Shown piece by piece: positions 37,730 to 48,444 of a DNA stretch of 64,000 nucleotides (within the stretch, counting starts at the first letter, position 1; each line of letters begins with the position of its first letter). The stretch is from Croceicoccus bisphenolivorans. Its GTDB lineage: Bacteria > Pseudomonadota > Alphaproteobacteria > Sphingomonadales > Sphingomonadaceae. The notes under the pieces are model-generated. The model made no database searches, had not been told where the DNA came from, and saw only the letters and a list, made by a program, of their open reading frames with translations. The stretch is taken from the NCBI RefSeq assembly GCF_001634625.1, contig NZ_LRSE01000006.1, positions 131,715 to 195,714 on the forward strand. Reading direction: 5' to 3'. A program made the position numbers and the translations under genes.

Positions 37730-38662
37730 TTAATCCCCGCTCTCGCGCGGGTGCGCGTTGCGATAGACATCAAGCAAGGTTGCCGCATCCACCTTCGTGT
37801 AGATCTGCGTCGAACCGAGGCTGGCATGGCCCAGCAGTTCCTGCAGGCTCCTGAGATCCGCACCGGCGGCGAGCAGGTGCGTTGCGAACGAGTGGCGCAA
37901 GGCATGGGGCGTGGCCGTTGGCGGCAGGCCGAGCGCGATGCGCGCCCTTGCCACGGCGCGTTGCACGATCCCCTGCGAAAGCCTGCCCCCGCGTGCGCCG
38001 CGAAACAGCGCCTGCTTCGGGTTCAGCGTGAACGGCGTCGCCTCGACATAGGCATCGACAGCCGCTCTCACGATCGGCAGCACCGGCACGGTTCGCTGCT
38101 TTCCGCCCTTGCCGGTAACGGTCAGCGTATCGCCCATGGGTAACGCCTCCCCATCCAGCGACAGCGCTTCGGCAATGCGCAGGCCGGAGCCATAGAGCAG
38201 CAGCAGGACCGCCCGGTCGCGCGCGCCGATCCATGGCTCGCTCGCATCCCCGTCCACCATTTCGGCAAGGTTGACGACTTCATCGGGGGTGACGGCGCGG
38301 GGGATTCCCTTTTTCACTCTTGGTCCGCGCATGCGCGGCGCAGATTGTCCTGATTTTCCAGACTTTTCACGGCAGTACTTCAGGAATGACTTGATTGCGG
38401 AAAGTTCCCGCGCGGCAGAGGTATTGGACAGGCCGTCTTCCCGTCGGGCGGCCAGAAACCGGCGCAGCAACCCCTGCTGGCTGTCGGCGAGAGATTCCCA
38501 TTCGGGCGTGACATCCTCGAACCGCAACAGCCGTTCTGCGGCAGCGACATAGGCGCGCACGGTATGGGGGGAGCGACGCAAGTTGTGGGTCAGGTAGCCG
38601 TGCCAGTCGCCAAGGATCGCCTCACGCCGGAAGTCCGCGTCCTGCGGGGCAGCGGCGCTCAC
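37730..38662 (-). CDS. xerC: Tyrosine recombinase XerC/XerD
   Basis: A 310-residue recombinase that with its partner resolves chromosome dimers at dif. The N-terminal SAM-like core-binding domain (ILGDWHGYLTHNLRRSPHTV) is followed by a catalytic domain with the full set: Arg in YGSGLRIAEAL, Lys in VTGKGGKQRTV, HALRHSFATHLL (H-x-x-R), LLGHASLGSTQIYT (His, Tyr). It is a chromosomal housekeeping recombinase, not a phage integrase. The GTG at 38662 overlaps the hemW stop. I favour XerC from size and context; XerD is not excluded. Confidence 0.9.
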   Translation of the reverse strand: MSAAAPQDADFRREAILGDWHGYLTHNLRRSPHTVRAYVAAAERLLRFEDVTPEWESLADSQQGLLRRFLAARREDGLSNTSAARELSAIKSFLKYCREKSGKSGQSAPRMRGPRVKKGIPRAVTPDEVVNLAEMVDGDASEPWIGARDRAVLLLLYGSGLRIAEALSLDGEALPMGDTLTVTGKGGKQRTVPVLPIVRAAVDAYVEATPFTLNPKQALFRGARGGRLSQGIVQRAVARARIALGLPPTATPHALRHSFATHLLAAGADLRSLQELLGHASLGSTQIYTKVDAATLLDVYRNAHPRESGD

Positions 38663-39813
38663 GGTGCGCCCATCAGGTCCGGCCCGACAATCTCCGCGAT
38701 CAGGCTGTCGAGCACGACCATGCCGCGTCCGGTAACGCGCAAGCGCCCGTTTTCGTGGGTCACGAAACCCAGCTGCTTCATCAGCTGCGTACGTTCGGGA
38801 TCGAACAGGGTGTTTTCGGTAAGCCCGAAGCGCGCGGCAAGCGCAGCGGGGTCGACGCCTTCGCTCAGCCGCAGGCCCATCATCAGCGCCTCTGCAGCCT
38901 GTTCTGCCGGTGGCAGGGCGCGTTCCTCCACCATGCCGTGCCCCCGCTCGGCAACGGCGGACAGGAAGTTCTCTGGCTTCTTGTGGCGCTGCGTCGCGGC
39001 ACCCCGCCTGCGCCCGTGCGCGCCGGGGCCGATGCCGACGTAATCTTCGTAGCGCCAATAAGTGAGGTTGTGGCGGCTTTCCTCGCCGGCCCGCGCATGG
39101 TTGCTGGTCTCGTAGGCGGGAAGGCCCGCCGACTTGGTGCGAAAGCGGGTGAACTCGAACAGTTCGCTCGACGATTCCTCGTCTAGCATTTCGAATATGC
39201 CCTTGCGGAAATCGGTCGCGAACCGTGTCCCGTCCTCGATGGTCAGTTGATAGAGTGAGAGGTGGCCGGTTCCGAAAGCGAGCGCTGTGCCCAGCTCGGA
39301 CTGCCACTGTGAGCGGGTCTGGCCGGGGCGGGTGTAGATGAGGTCGAAACTCACCCGATCGAAATGCCGCTGGGCCACGCCGATGGCCGCGACCGCTTCT
39401 TCGGAATCATGCAGTCTACCAAGAAATTTCAAGGCCTTGTCATTGAAACTTTGCACGCCGAGTGAAGTGCGATTGACCCCCGCCACGGCAAGATCGGCGA
39501 ACTTTCCGGTCTCCACGCTGGACGGGTTCGCTTCCAGCGTGATCTCTATATCGTCGGCAAAATCCCAGTATTCGGACGCCTGCCGGATCAGGCTTTCCAC
39601 CAGCGCGGGCGGCATGAGCGACGGTGTGCCGCCGCCGAAAAAGATCGAGCCCAGCTCCCGCCTTCCGGTAACCGCGGCCTCATAGGCCATGTCGGCCAAG
39701 AGAGCCTGCTGCCACACGGCCACGTCGACGCTGTCGCGGACATGGCTGTTGAAGTCGCAGTAGGGGCATTTCTTCAGGCAGAAGGGCCAATGGATATAAA
39801 GCGCTAAGGCCAT
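38659..39813 (-). CDS. hemW: Radical SAM heme chaperone HemW
   Basis: A 384-residue radical SAM protein, often annotated as oxygen-independent coproporphyrinogen oxidase. The 4Fe-4S motif is CLKKCPYC near residue 12. IFFGGGTPSLMPP and SLGVQSFNDKALKFLGR follow. The C-terminal HemW domain contains ETSNHARAGEESRHNLTYWR. It lacks the N-terminal extension of HemN, so heme delivery to respiratory proteins is the likely role. Coupled to xerC. Confidence 0.94.
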   Translation of the reverse strand: MALALYIHWPFCLKKCPYCDFNSHVRDSVDVAVWQQALLADMAYEAAVTGRRELGSIFFGGGTPSLMPPALVESLIRQASEYWDFADDIEITLEANPSSVETGKFADLAVAGVNRTSLGVQSFNDKALKFLGRLHDSEEAVAAIGVAQRHFDRVSFDLIYTRPGQTRSQWQSELGTALAFGTGHLSLYQLTIEDGTRFATDFRKGIFEMLDEESSSELFEFTRFRTKSAGLPAYETSNHARAGEESRHNLTYWRYEDYVGIGPGAHGRRRGAATQRHKKPENFLSAVAERGHGMVEERALPPAEQAAEALMMGLRLSEGVDPAALAARFGLTENTLFDPERTQLMKQLGFVTHENGRLRVTGRGMVVLDSLIAEIVGPDLMGAP

Positions 39814-39850
39814 GGTTTATTTCAGCGCCTGTTAACCCGTCAAAGTCAAG

Positions 39851-40417
39851 ATGCGGCGCATGGGACGGGTCAGATTCTTGGCGCTGGGCATCACCGGCGC
39901 AATCGCAGCAGTGGCAACCATCGGCCTTGGCGGGATCGCTTCCTCGCAGGAGCGCGGCTGGGTGGAGCGCGTGGGGGCCGGCAGTTTTGCCGAACGCTTG
40001 CTGGAGGCGCACAATTCCGAACGTCGCCGGATGGGCGTGCCCGAATTGCGGTGGAGCCCGAAACTGGCGGCCCAGGCGCAGGCCTATGCGCGCAAGCTGT
40101 CGAAGGGCAACTCGCTGGTACATGCCAGCAATGCCGAACGCGGCGGTGCCGGCGAAAACCTGTGGGCAGGGCGCGCAGGTTTCTACACTGCCGAAGAGAT
40201 GATCGAGGGCATGATTGACGAGAAGCGCCACTTCACCAAGGGCGATTTTCCGAAAGTCAGCCGCACCGGCCAGTGGCGCGATGTCGGCCATTATACCCAG
40301 CTGATCTGGCGCGACACGACAGAGATGGGATGTGCCGTAGTGCCGGGCGGCGGCAACGACTGGCTAGTCTGCCGTTACTGGCCGGCGGGCAACATTTACG
40401 GAAAGCCTGTTTTCTAG
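39851..40417 (+). CDS. Secreted CAP/SCP-domain protein
   Basis: A 188-residue exported protein with a signal peptide (RVRFLALGITGAIAAVATIG, cut near SSQ). The CAP fold shows LLEAHNSERRRMGVPELRWS (His), ENLWAG (Glu), GHYTQLIWRDTTEMGCAV (His) and CRYWPAGN, matching the pathogenesis-related-1 cavity residues. Bacterial CAP proteins have no settled function; sterol or lipid binding and protease activity are proposed. The stop overlaps the convergent rdgB stop by four bases. Confidence 0.9.
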   Translation: MRRMGRVRFLALGITGAIAAVATIGLGGIASSQERGWVERVGAGSFAERLLEAHNSERRRMGVPELRWSPKLAAQAQAYARKLSKGNSLVHASNAERGGAGENLWAGRAGFYTAEEMIEGMIDEKRHFTKGDFPKVSRTGQWRDVGHYTQLIWRDTTEMGCAVVPGGGNDWLVCRYWPAGNIYGKPVF

Positions 40418-41049
40418 GCTCCGAACTGCTCCGCCACCAGCTGGCGGAACGCATCCGCGCGGTGGCTGATGCGGTGCTTTTCCTCAGGCTCCATCTCTGC
40501 AAACGTCAGGTCGAGACCCTGCGGCACGAACAGGGGGTCGTACCCGAAACCCTTTGCCCCGCGTGGTGGCCACGTCAGCGTGCCATCGACCCGCCCTTCG
40601 TAGACCGCTTCGCGTCCGTCTGGCCATGCGATCGCAAGAACGCAGGAGAACCATGCATCGCGCGGTGCATCCGGCCCTTTTTCGGCCAGCATCCCTTCGA
40701 CTTTCCCCATCGCCATGAACCAGTCGCGGCCTGCAGGTCCTTCGAACCATTGCCGTTCGGCCCAGTCGGCGGTGTAGACGCCGGGCCGCCCGTCCAACGC
40801 GGCGACGGACAGGCCCGAATCGTCGGCAAGGCTGACGATCTGCGAAGCCTGCGCTGCCGCATGCGCCTTGATCAGCGCGTTTTCGACAAATGTCGTCCCC
40901 GTCTCGGCCGGTTCCGGCAGGCCAAGCGAACCTGCGCTGATGCAGTCCACGCCATAGGGCGCGAGCAAGGCCTGGATTTCCTTCAGCTTGCCCGCATTAT
41001 GCGTGGCGATGACCAGCTTGCCTGAGCCGAGACGGGGAGTGTCGTTCAT
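40414..41049 (-). CDS. rdgB: XTP/dITP diphosphatase (RdgB/HAM1)
   Basis: A 211-residue pyrophosphatase that removes xanthosine and inosine triphosphates from the nucleotide pool. Motifs are [52 protein letters not shown] and [12 protein letters not shown]. The ATG overlaps the rph stop by four bases; this rph-rdgB pairing is common in proteobacteria. Confidence 0.97.
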   Translation of the reverse strand: MNDTPRLGSGKLVIATHNAGKLKEIQALLAPYGVDCISAGSLGLPEPAETGTTFVENALIKAHAAAQASQIVSLADDSGLSVAALDGRPGVYTADWAERQWFEGPAGRDWFMAMGKVEGMLAEKGPDAPRDAWFSCVLAIAWPDGREAVYEGRVDGTLTWPPRGAKGFGYDPLFVPQGLDLTFAEMEPEEKHRISHRADAFRQLVAEQFGA

Positions 41050-41759
41050 CGAACTGCGTTGTCCTGTGCCTTGAAGATGCCGTCACAGCCGGTGCGGGCC
41101 AGACGCAGGAGGCGCAGCAGGCCTTCCTCGTCATATGTCGCGCCTTCCGCCGTTGCCTGAACCTCGGCGATCTGGCCGCCCTCTATCAAGACGAAGTTGG
41201 CGTCGGCATCGGCGTTCGAATCCTCGTCATAGTCGAGATCGAGCACCGGTGTGCCGTTGAAGATGCCGCAGGAAACCGCCGCGACCTTGCGGGTCAGCGG
41301 GTCTTCCTTGATCTCGCCCTTGTCTAGCAGGCCCTGAACCGCGAGGCGCAGGGCAACCCATGCGCCGCTGATCGATGCCGTGCGGGTGCCGCCGTCTGCC
41401 TGCAGCACATCGCAATCGAGCGTGATCTGGCGTTCGCCCAGTTTCTTGAGGTCGGTCACGGCGCGCAGAGAGCGGCCGATCAGGCGCTGGATTTCCTGCG
41501 TGCGGCCCGACTGCTTGCCCTTGGCCGCTTCACGGCTGCCGCGGGTGTGGGTGGCGCGGGGAAGCATCGAATATTCGCCCGTTACCCAGCCTTCGCCCTT
41601 GCCGCGCAGCCATGGCGGCAGGCGTTCCTCGATGGAGGCAGTGCACAGCACACGGGTTTCGCCAAAGCTGATCAGGCACGAACCTTCCGCGTGCTTGGTA
41701 AAGCCGGTCTCGATGGTGATCGCCCGCATTTCATCTGCGGCGCGGCCGGATGGGCGCAT
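41046..41759 (-). CDS. rph: Ribonuclease PH
   Basis: A 237-residue phosphorolytic 3'-5' exoribonuclease that trims tRNA 3' ends. Conserved stretches are [66 protein letters not shown] and [13 protein letters not shown] (metal-binding acids). The ATG at 41759, preceded by AAGGAA, gives the family length; the open frame runs on to 42050 without relevance. First gene of the rph-rdgB pair. Confidence 0.97.
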   Translation of the reverse strand: MRPSGRAADEMRAITIETGFTKHAEGSCLISFGETRVLCTASIEERLPPWLRGKGEGWVTGEYSMLPRATHTRGSREAAKGKQSGRTQEIQRLIGRSLRAVTDLKKLGERQITLDCDVLQADGGTRTASISGAWVALRLAVQGLLDKGEIKEDPLTRKVAAVSCGIFNGTPVLDLDYDEDSNADADANFVLIEGGQIAEVQATAEGATYDEEGLLRLLRLARTGCDGIFKAQDNAVR

Positions 41760-41852
41760 TTTTCGGTGATTCCTTGTTGAAGTCATGCAATTCGCGGGCC
41801 GCGTTAGGCCAGTCGGGCTTGAGGCTGCAAGGGGAGGCTCTAAATAAGCGTC

Positions 41853-42914
41853 ATGCCAAGCTTGCCCCTTAACGACATGAACGAGCGTGCGCGCGAGATT
41901 TTCCGTCTTGTCGTGGAAGGCTATCTCGATTCCGGGCAGCCGGTCGGATCGAAGGCGCTGGCCACTGCAGAGGGGATCAACCTTTCGCCCGCATCGATTC
42001 GCTCGGTTCTGGCGGATCTGGAACGGCTTGGCCTGCTGGCGGCACCACATACGAGCGCGGGGCGGATGCCAACCGAATCGGGCCTGCGGCTTTTCGTCGA
42101 CGGCATGATGCAGGTGGCCGAACCCAGCCAGGCCGAACGTATCGCGATCGAGCGTGAATTGTCGCAGCCCGGACCCATCGAGAATGCGCTGGCCAAGACG
42201 TCTGCGATGCTCTCCAGCCTTTCCGCCTGCGCGGGCGTGGTCATGGTGCCTGCGCGCGAGCCGCGTTTGCAGCAGTTGAGTCTGGTGCCGATCGGCAGCG
42301 GCCGCGCGTTGGCAGTGCTGGTGGGCGAAGACGGCGCGATCGAGAATCGCGTGCTGGACCTTGCGCCGGGCACGGACCCTTCCGCGCTGGAGCAGGCGGG
42401 TAACTACATCACCGCGCGCCTTGCCGGGCGGACACTGGCCGAGGCGGTCACGGCGGTTCGCACCGAACTCGCGGACGAGCGTGCCTCGCTCGATACAGCA
42501 GCCCGCGATCTGGTGGCGCGCGGGCTGGCGGTGTGGAGCGAGGATGCCGCAAGGCGCCCTGTGCTGATCGTGCGCGGACAGGCAAACCTGCTGGATGAAA
42601 CGGCGATAGAGGATCTGGAGCGTGTCCGATCCCTAATCGACGATATCGAACGCTCCGAACAGGTTGCGGACTTGCTGGCTTCTGCCCGCGATGCGGACTC
42701 CGCGCGTATATTCATCGGGTCGGAGAATAAGCTGTTCTCGCTATCCGGCTCTTCCGTCATCGCATCGCCCTATCGCGATCGCGAGGGAAGGGTCATCGGC
42801 GTGGTGGGCGTTATCGGGCCGACGCGGTTGAATTACGCGCGGCTCGTCCCCATGGTGGATTTCACTGCACGAAGCCTGGGGCGCAGCCTTGGGCGGATCA
42901 CCGGACAAAACTGA
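41853..42914 (+). CDS. hrcA: Heat-inducible transcription repressor HrcA
   Basis: A 353-residue repressor of class I heat-shock genes that binds CIRCE elements and needs GroEL to stay active. The N-terminal winged helix contains [15 protein letters not shown] and [19 protein letters not shown], then [17 protein letters not shown]. The GAF-like core includes [15 protein letters not shown] at the end. It is followed by grpE after 17 bases, a classic arrangement. No CIRCE repeat is visible before hrcA or dnaK, so its target (normally groESL) should lie elsewhere. Confidence 0.96.
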   Translation: MPSLPLNDMNERAREIFRLVVEGYLDSGQPVGSKALATAEGINLSPASIRSVLADLERLGLLAAPHTSAGRMPTESGLRLFVDGMMQVAEPSQAERIAIERELSQPGPIENALAKTSAMLSSLSACAGVVMVPAREPRLQQLSLVPIGSGRALAVLVGEDGAIENRVLDLAPGTDPSALEQAGNYITARLAGRTLAEAVTAVRTELADERASLDTAARDLVARGLAVWSEDAARRPVLIVRGQANLLDETAIEDLERVRSLIDDIERSEQVADLLASARDADSARIFIGSENKLFSLSGSSVIASPYRDREGRVIGVVGVIGPTRLNYARLVPMVDFTARSLGRSLGRITGQN

Positions 42915-42931
42915 CAGGAATTACTTGCGCG

Positions 42932-43504
42932 ATGAGCGACGAACGCACCCGCGACGAAGCGGTCGAGAACGAATTGAAGGGCGTGCCCGAGGACATGCTG
43001 GACGGTGGTGAGGCGGCCGAGGAACTGGCCGCCGACGAAGAGCGTATCGCTGCGCTTGAGGAAGAGCTGGCAGAGGCCAAGCAGCAGGTGCTCTATGCCC
43101 GCGCCGAAACGCAGAACGTGCGCCGGCGCATGGAAAAGGACGTGGCCGATGCCCGCGCCTATGCGGCGACCGGCTTTGCCCGCGACATTCTCTCGGTTTC
43201 CGACAATCTCGCACGCGCGCTGGATGCCATTCCGGCAGACCTTCGCGAGGACGATAAGATGAAGGGCCTTGTCGCCGGGATCGAGGCAACGGGCCGCGAG
43301 ATCGAAAAGGTTTTTGGCCAGCATGGCATCACGCGGATCGCGGCCATGGGTCTGCCGCTCGATCCGAACCAGCACCAGGCGATGGTGGAAATCCCGTCCG
43401 ACGATGCCGAACCGGGCACCGTGATCCAGGAAATGCAGGCAGGCTACATGATCAAGGACCGCCTGTTGCGCCCTGCCATGGTCGGGGTCGCGAAAAAGCC
43501 CTGA
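42932..43504 (+). CDS. grpE: Nucleotide exchange factor GrpE
   Basis: A 190-residue co-chaperone that releases ADP from DnaK and acts as a thermosensor through its long helix. An acidic N-terminus is followed by a coiled coil (AALEEELAEAKQQVLYARAE; RRRMEKDVADARAYAATGFA) and the C-terminal beta domain with HQAMVEIPSDDAEPGTVIQE and GYMIKDRLLRPAMV. It sits in an hrcA-grpE operon; its partners dnaK and dnaJ begin about 1.7 kb downstream. Confidence 0.97.
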   Translation: MSDERTRDEAVENELKGVPEDMLDGGEAAEELAADEERIAALEEELAEAKQQVLYARAETQNVRRRMEKDVADARAYAATGFARDILSVSDNLARALDAIPADLREDDKMKGLVAGIEATGREIEKVFGQHGITRIAAMGLPLDPNQHQAMVEIPSDDAEPGTVIQEMQAGYMIKDRLLRPAMVGVAKKP

Positions 43505-43596
43505 TCCCCGCAGCGGGGAAAAACCCATATTTTTTCGGAACTTCATGCGTCCTGCTCCGTATGTCCAACATTAATGGGGGCCAACGGAGCAAGACG

Positions 43597-43890
43597 ATGA
43601 ACATCAAGACGCTTACGATCCCCGCCATTGCCGCTGCGGCACTGGCCACTGCCGGCTGTGCCGATAACTATGCCGTGGAAGGCGCAGCCGTGGGCGCTGC
43701 CGCCGGTGCGGCCGTCGGTGCCGTGACCGGTGCTGATGTCGGCACTGCCGCTGCGGTCGGTGCTGCCGCCGGTGCGGCAGGCGGCTATTTCATGGACAAG
43801 AACGACGGCTGCGACGGTTATGACCGTGATGGCCGGCTCGACGACGATTGCTACGGCACCGCAGGCTATCCGGTTGACCCGCGCTACTAA
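43597..43890 (+). CDS. Small Gly/Ala-rich lipoprotein (YMGG-like)
   Basis: A 97-residue protein with a lipoprotein signal (lipobox ATAGC, Cys about residue 20). A hydrophobic Gly/Ala repeat (GAAVGAAAGAAVGAVTGADV, then GTAAAVGAAAGAAGGYFMDK) resembles the glycine-zipper segment of 17-kDa antigen and YMGG proteins. An acidic tail with two Cys follows (DGCDGYDRDGRLDDDCYG). It probably sits in the outer membrane; function is unknown. GGAGC precedes the ATG at 43597, and an upstream in-frame ATG at 43561 is unlikely because it hides the signal peptide. A strong terminator follows. Confidence 0.8.
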   Translation: MNIKTLTIPAIAAAALATAGCADNYAVEGAAVGAAAGAAVGAVTGADVGTAAAVGAAAGAAGGYFMDKNDGCDGYDRDGRLDDDCYGTAGYPVDPRY

Positions 43891-43912
43891 ACGACGCGGA
43901 GTTTGGGAGAGG

Positions 43913-43940
43913 GGCGCGGGCTAAGGCTCGCGCCTTTTTT
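43913..43940 (+). terminator. Rho-independent terminator after the small lipoprotein
   Basis: A 9-bp stem (43913-43921 with 43926-43934, one G-T pair), loop TAAG, then six T residues. Confidence 0.92.
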
Positions 43941-43957
43941 CATGGGTGCTGTATTCG

Positions 43958-44464
43958 TCAGGGCCGCTTGAACGGCAGGATACTTTCCAGTTGCGCCAAG
44001 GGCGGGGCGCCGCGAAGGGCGACGCCGTTCCTCAGCAGGAAAGCGTGCCGCACGATTTCTGCCTGCTGTTCGATGCCATAGCGGTGCAGCGGCTGGCCCG
44101 GCCTGATCGCATAGTCATAGCGGCAGAAGGGGTGTCGCATCAGGGGCAGCCAGAAGCGGCCCCGTTGCTGTGCCTGCCAGACATGCGTCATCTCGTGAAT
44201 GAACAGTCCTTGTGCTGAAACCGGCGCAGCGGAGAAATCGTCGGCATAAGCGATATGCTCGGCGGGAAAGTGGATGTGCCCCATCGGCGCCATCGCGGTA
44301 TTCGTAGGCTGAAACGGAAACCAGCGTTTCCGCCGGATCGTCACCGGATCAACATCGATGGCAGAATTGAAGACGCTGCCGACCAGCGCCTTTTCACCGT
44401 CGGTCAGGCCCCGCGTCCCGCCAACGGGGCACGCGGGGGGAGAGGCAGGGCGCGTCTCGCTCAG
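43958..44464 (-). CDS. Vgr-related protein, apparently starting at CTG
   Basis: A protein of a family annotated in sphingomonads as 'Vgr related'. The core holds FIHEMTHVWQAQQRGRFWLP (an HExxH-like HEMTH), LMRHPFCRYDYAIRPGQP and YGIEQQAEIVRHAFLLR. The first GTG (44344) has no ribosome site and cuts off a conserved-looking stretch (LTDGEKALVGSVFNSAID). The frame stays open upstream with no ATG, GTG or TTG until it meets the PCuAC stop. There a CTG overlaps that TGA (bases 44464-44461), with GGAAGG nine bases before it. Starting there gives 168 residues. The protease-like motif suggests a metal site; function is unknown. Confidence 0.65.
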   Translation of the reverse strand: MSETRPASPPACPVGGTRGLTDGEKALVGSVFNSAIDVDPVTIRRKRWFPFQPTNTAMAPMGHIHFPAEHIAYADDFSAAPVSAQGLFIHEMTHVWQAQQRGRFWLPLMRHPFCRYDYAIRPGQPLHRYGIEQQAEIVRHAFLLRNGVALRGAPPLAQLESILPFKRP

Positions 44465-45015
44465 TGTTCCATGCCTTCCATATCGGCCATGTCGTGATCT
44501 TCCGGCATCATGGCGTCCATCCCGCCCGCACCGACGACACGGGCCGGGATCGATGCCTTGTCACCATTGTCGAACGTGATCGTAAGGTCCGCCGTTCCGC
44601 CCGGCGCAATCGTGGCGTCCATGTCGAACAGCATCACGTGATAGCCGCCCGGCTGGAACGACAAGAGCTCGCCCGGCTGCAACGACACCTCGTCCACTTT
44701 CGCCATCGTCATGGCTCCGCCCGTTTCACTCGTTTCGTGCATCTCGCTGGTTGCTGCGCCCATCACGGACACACCCACGATCTTGCGCGGTTCCTGCGAC
44801 GAAATGCTGAAATAGGCTGCGCCCGGGCGTCCCGTTACGGCAGGCATGCGCACCTCCGCATTGCTGAGCGAAACGCCTGCAGGCGCATCGGCCGCCACCG
44901 GCACGTCCACAGCCTCGGTCGGCTCCGCATCGGGCGTGCCGGAGTTGCAGGCGGCAAGCGCCAGCGACATGCAAGCAGCGGCGCAAAGGGCGGCAGATGT
45001 CGAATTGAGACGCAT
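44461..45015 (-). CDS. PCuAC copper chaperone (DUF461) lipoprotein
   Basis: A 184-residue periplasmic copper(I) chaperone that delivers copper to cytochrome oxidase CuA. A lipoprotein signal ([10 protein letters not shown]) is followed by the cupredoxin-like fold with the H-M copper motif: [15 protein letters not shown], then [12 protein letters not shown]. The last residues are Met/His/Asp-rich ([16 protein letters not shown]) and may add copper-binding capacity. The TGA overlaps the presumed CTG start of the Vgr-related gene. Confidence 0.9.
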   Translation of the reverse strand: MRLNSTSAALCAAACMSLALAACNSGTPDAEPTEAVDVPVAADAPAGVSLSNAEVRMPAVTGRPGAAYFSISSQEPRKIVGVSVMGAATSEMHETSETGGAMTMAKVDEVSLQPGELLSFQPGGYHVMLFDMDATIAPGGTADLTITFDNGDKASIPARVVGAGGMDAMMPEDHDMADMEGMEH

Positions 45016-45070
45016 TTTCAATGGCTCCGAAGCCGGTTGGGGACAGCGATCAAATAGGAAACTTACGGGT

Positions 45071-45100
45071 CTTGTTCCACCTAAAAGCGCCCCTATATCG
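45071..45100 (+). promoter_or_regulatory. RpoH (sigma-32)-type heat-shock promoter of dnaK
   Basis: CTTG at 45071-45074, a 17-base spacer, then CCTATAT at 45092-45098: a full match to the alphaproteobacterial RpoH consensus CTTG-N17-CYTATNT. It lies 104 bases before the dnaK start. Confidence 0.8.
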
Positions 45101-45203
45101 CCCCCGGAAACACAAAAATCCAAGTCAGGAGCCGTGTGGCGGGCCTGCCCGCATGGGGGGCCCCGAAAAGCACGGTGTCAAATGTAGGATGGGAAATACC
45201 AAG

Positions 45204-47108
<1,905 letters not shown>

Positions 47109-47137
47109 GCCTTATGACGCGGTAATCGCATGATTTT

Positions 47138-47197
47138 CCCGCCCCGCTTCTTCCCGGCAACGCGCAATCGCGTTAACCATCGGGAGAGCGGGGCGGG
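47138..47197. repeat. 60-base cruciform between dnaK and dnaJ
   Basis: A perfect 11-bp outer stem (47138-47148 with 47187-47197), a middle stem with two bulges (about 47150-47156 with 47181-47186), a 6-bp inner stem AACGCG/CGCGTT and a CAAT loop (47165-47168). There is no T run after it on either strand. It could set the DnaK:DnaJ ratio by partial termination or by shielding the dnaK transcript from 3' exonucleases. Confidence 0.75.
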
Positions 47198-47313
47198 TCT
47201 ATCCTGCGGTCCGCCAAGTTCAAGGGGCGACGCCTGACCGGCGATTCGCCCCTGCGATTTTACGCCGCGCGCGACCGGCGGCATACCAGGCAATACGGGA
47301 CGACGGGGACACA

Positions 47314-48441
47314 GTGTCAGTGGATACCGAGATCGACTTTTACGAACTGCTCGAAGTCGAACGGACGGCGGACGACAAGACCATCAAGTCCGCCTATCGC
47401 AAGCTTGCCATGCGCTATCACCCCGACCGGAATCCCGGTTGCGCGGATAGCGAGGCGCGGTTCAAGGCAATCAGCGTCGCCTATGACTGCCTGAAGGATC
47501 CCAACAAGCGCGCGACTTACGACCGTTACGGCCATGCCGCCTATGCGCAGGCGCAGCAGGGTGGTGGCGGTGGCGGTGCCGGTTTTTCCGACATCGGCGA
47601 TATATTCGAAACGATCTTCGGCAGTGCATTCGGCAGCGGCGCGGGCGGCAGGCCCCGTCGCGGCGCTGACTTGCGTTACGACATGGAAGTCACGCTGGAA
47701 GAAGCGTTCCATGGCAAGCAGACCGAAATCGAGATCGAGGTTTCCCAGACGTGCGAGCCATGCGCCGGTTCCGGCGCGGAGCCGGGGACAGCCAAATCGC
47801 GCTGTTCCACGTGCGCCGGCCATGGCAAGGTTCGGGCGCAGCAGGGCTTCTTCATGGTCGAACGGCCATGCCCCAGCTGCCACGGTCGCGGCGAGGTTAT
47901 CGAAAAGCCGTGCCGCGCATGCCGTGGCGAGGGGCGGGTCGACCAGCCGCAGAAGCTTGAGGTCAACATTCCGCCGGGCGTTGAAACCGGCACCCGTATC
48001 CGCCTGACCGGCAAGGGCGAGGCAGGGCCGATGGGCGCGCCTCCGGGCGATCTCTATATCTTCATCCATGTCCGCCGCCACGACGTTTACGAACGTGACG
48101 GTACGACATTGCTGACCCTTGTGCCGATCACCTTTACTAAGGCCGCGCTTGGCGGCACGGTCGGACTTCCGGGCCTTGATGGCGAATGGCTGACGATCAA
48201 CATTCCGGCCGGAATCCAGTCGGGCGAACAGCTTCGCAAACGCGGCGATGGCATGCCGGTGCTGCAGGGGCGCGGACGCGGGGATCTCGTCGTCGAGGTC
48301 AAGGTCGAAACCCCGCGCAAGCTGTCGACGAAGCAGAAGGAACTGCTGCGCGAATTCCAGCAGAGCGAAACCGATGCGCAGTGCCCAGAATCGCAGAGCT
48401 TTTTCGAACGTATCAAGGCGGGCTTTTCGGCAAAGCGCTAG
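47314..48441 (+). CDS. dnaJ: Chaperone protein DnaJ (Hsp40)
   Basis: A 375-residue DnaK co-chaperone of the full type I form. The J domain contains AMRYHPDRNPG (HPD). A Gly-rich linker (GGGGGAGFSDIGDIFE) leads to four zinc repeats: CEPCAGSG, CSTCAGHG, CPSCHGRG and CRACRGEG. The C-terminal substrate domains follow (DLYIFIHVRRHDVYERDGTT). The GTG at 47314 is the only sensible start. Separated from dnaK by 205 bases with a strong hairpin. It ends three bases before the convergent patatin gene. Confidence 0.97.
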   Translation: MSVDTEIDFYELLEVERTADDKTIKSAYRKLAMRYHPDRNPGCADSEARFKAISVAYDCLKDPNKRATYDRYGHAAYAQAQQGGGGGGAGFSDIGDIFETIFGSAFGSGAGGRPRRGADLRYDMEVTLEEAFHGKQTEIEIEVSQTCEPCAGSGAEPGTAKSRCSTCAGHGKVRAQQGFFMVERPCPSCHGRGEVIEKPCRACRGEGRVDQPQKLEVNIPPGVETGTRIRLTGKGEAGPMGAPPGDLYIFIHVRRHDVYERDGTTLLTLVPITFTKAALGGTVGLPGLDGEWLTINIPAGIQSGEQLRKRGDGMPVLQGRGRGDLVVEVKVETPRKLSTKQKELLREFQQSETDAQCPESQSFFERIKAGFSAKR

Positions 48442-48444
48442 GCG

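Noticed and set aside
37730-38662. Phage integrase
   Set aside because: The tyrosine recombinase lies next to hemW with no att repeat or phage gene and matches chromosomal XerC/XerD.
41760-41852. CIRCE element or heat-shock promoter before hrcA
   Set aside because: No TTAGCACTC inverted repeat is present. A CTTG at 41818 with a weak -10 would start transcription almost at the ATG, so it is not convincing.
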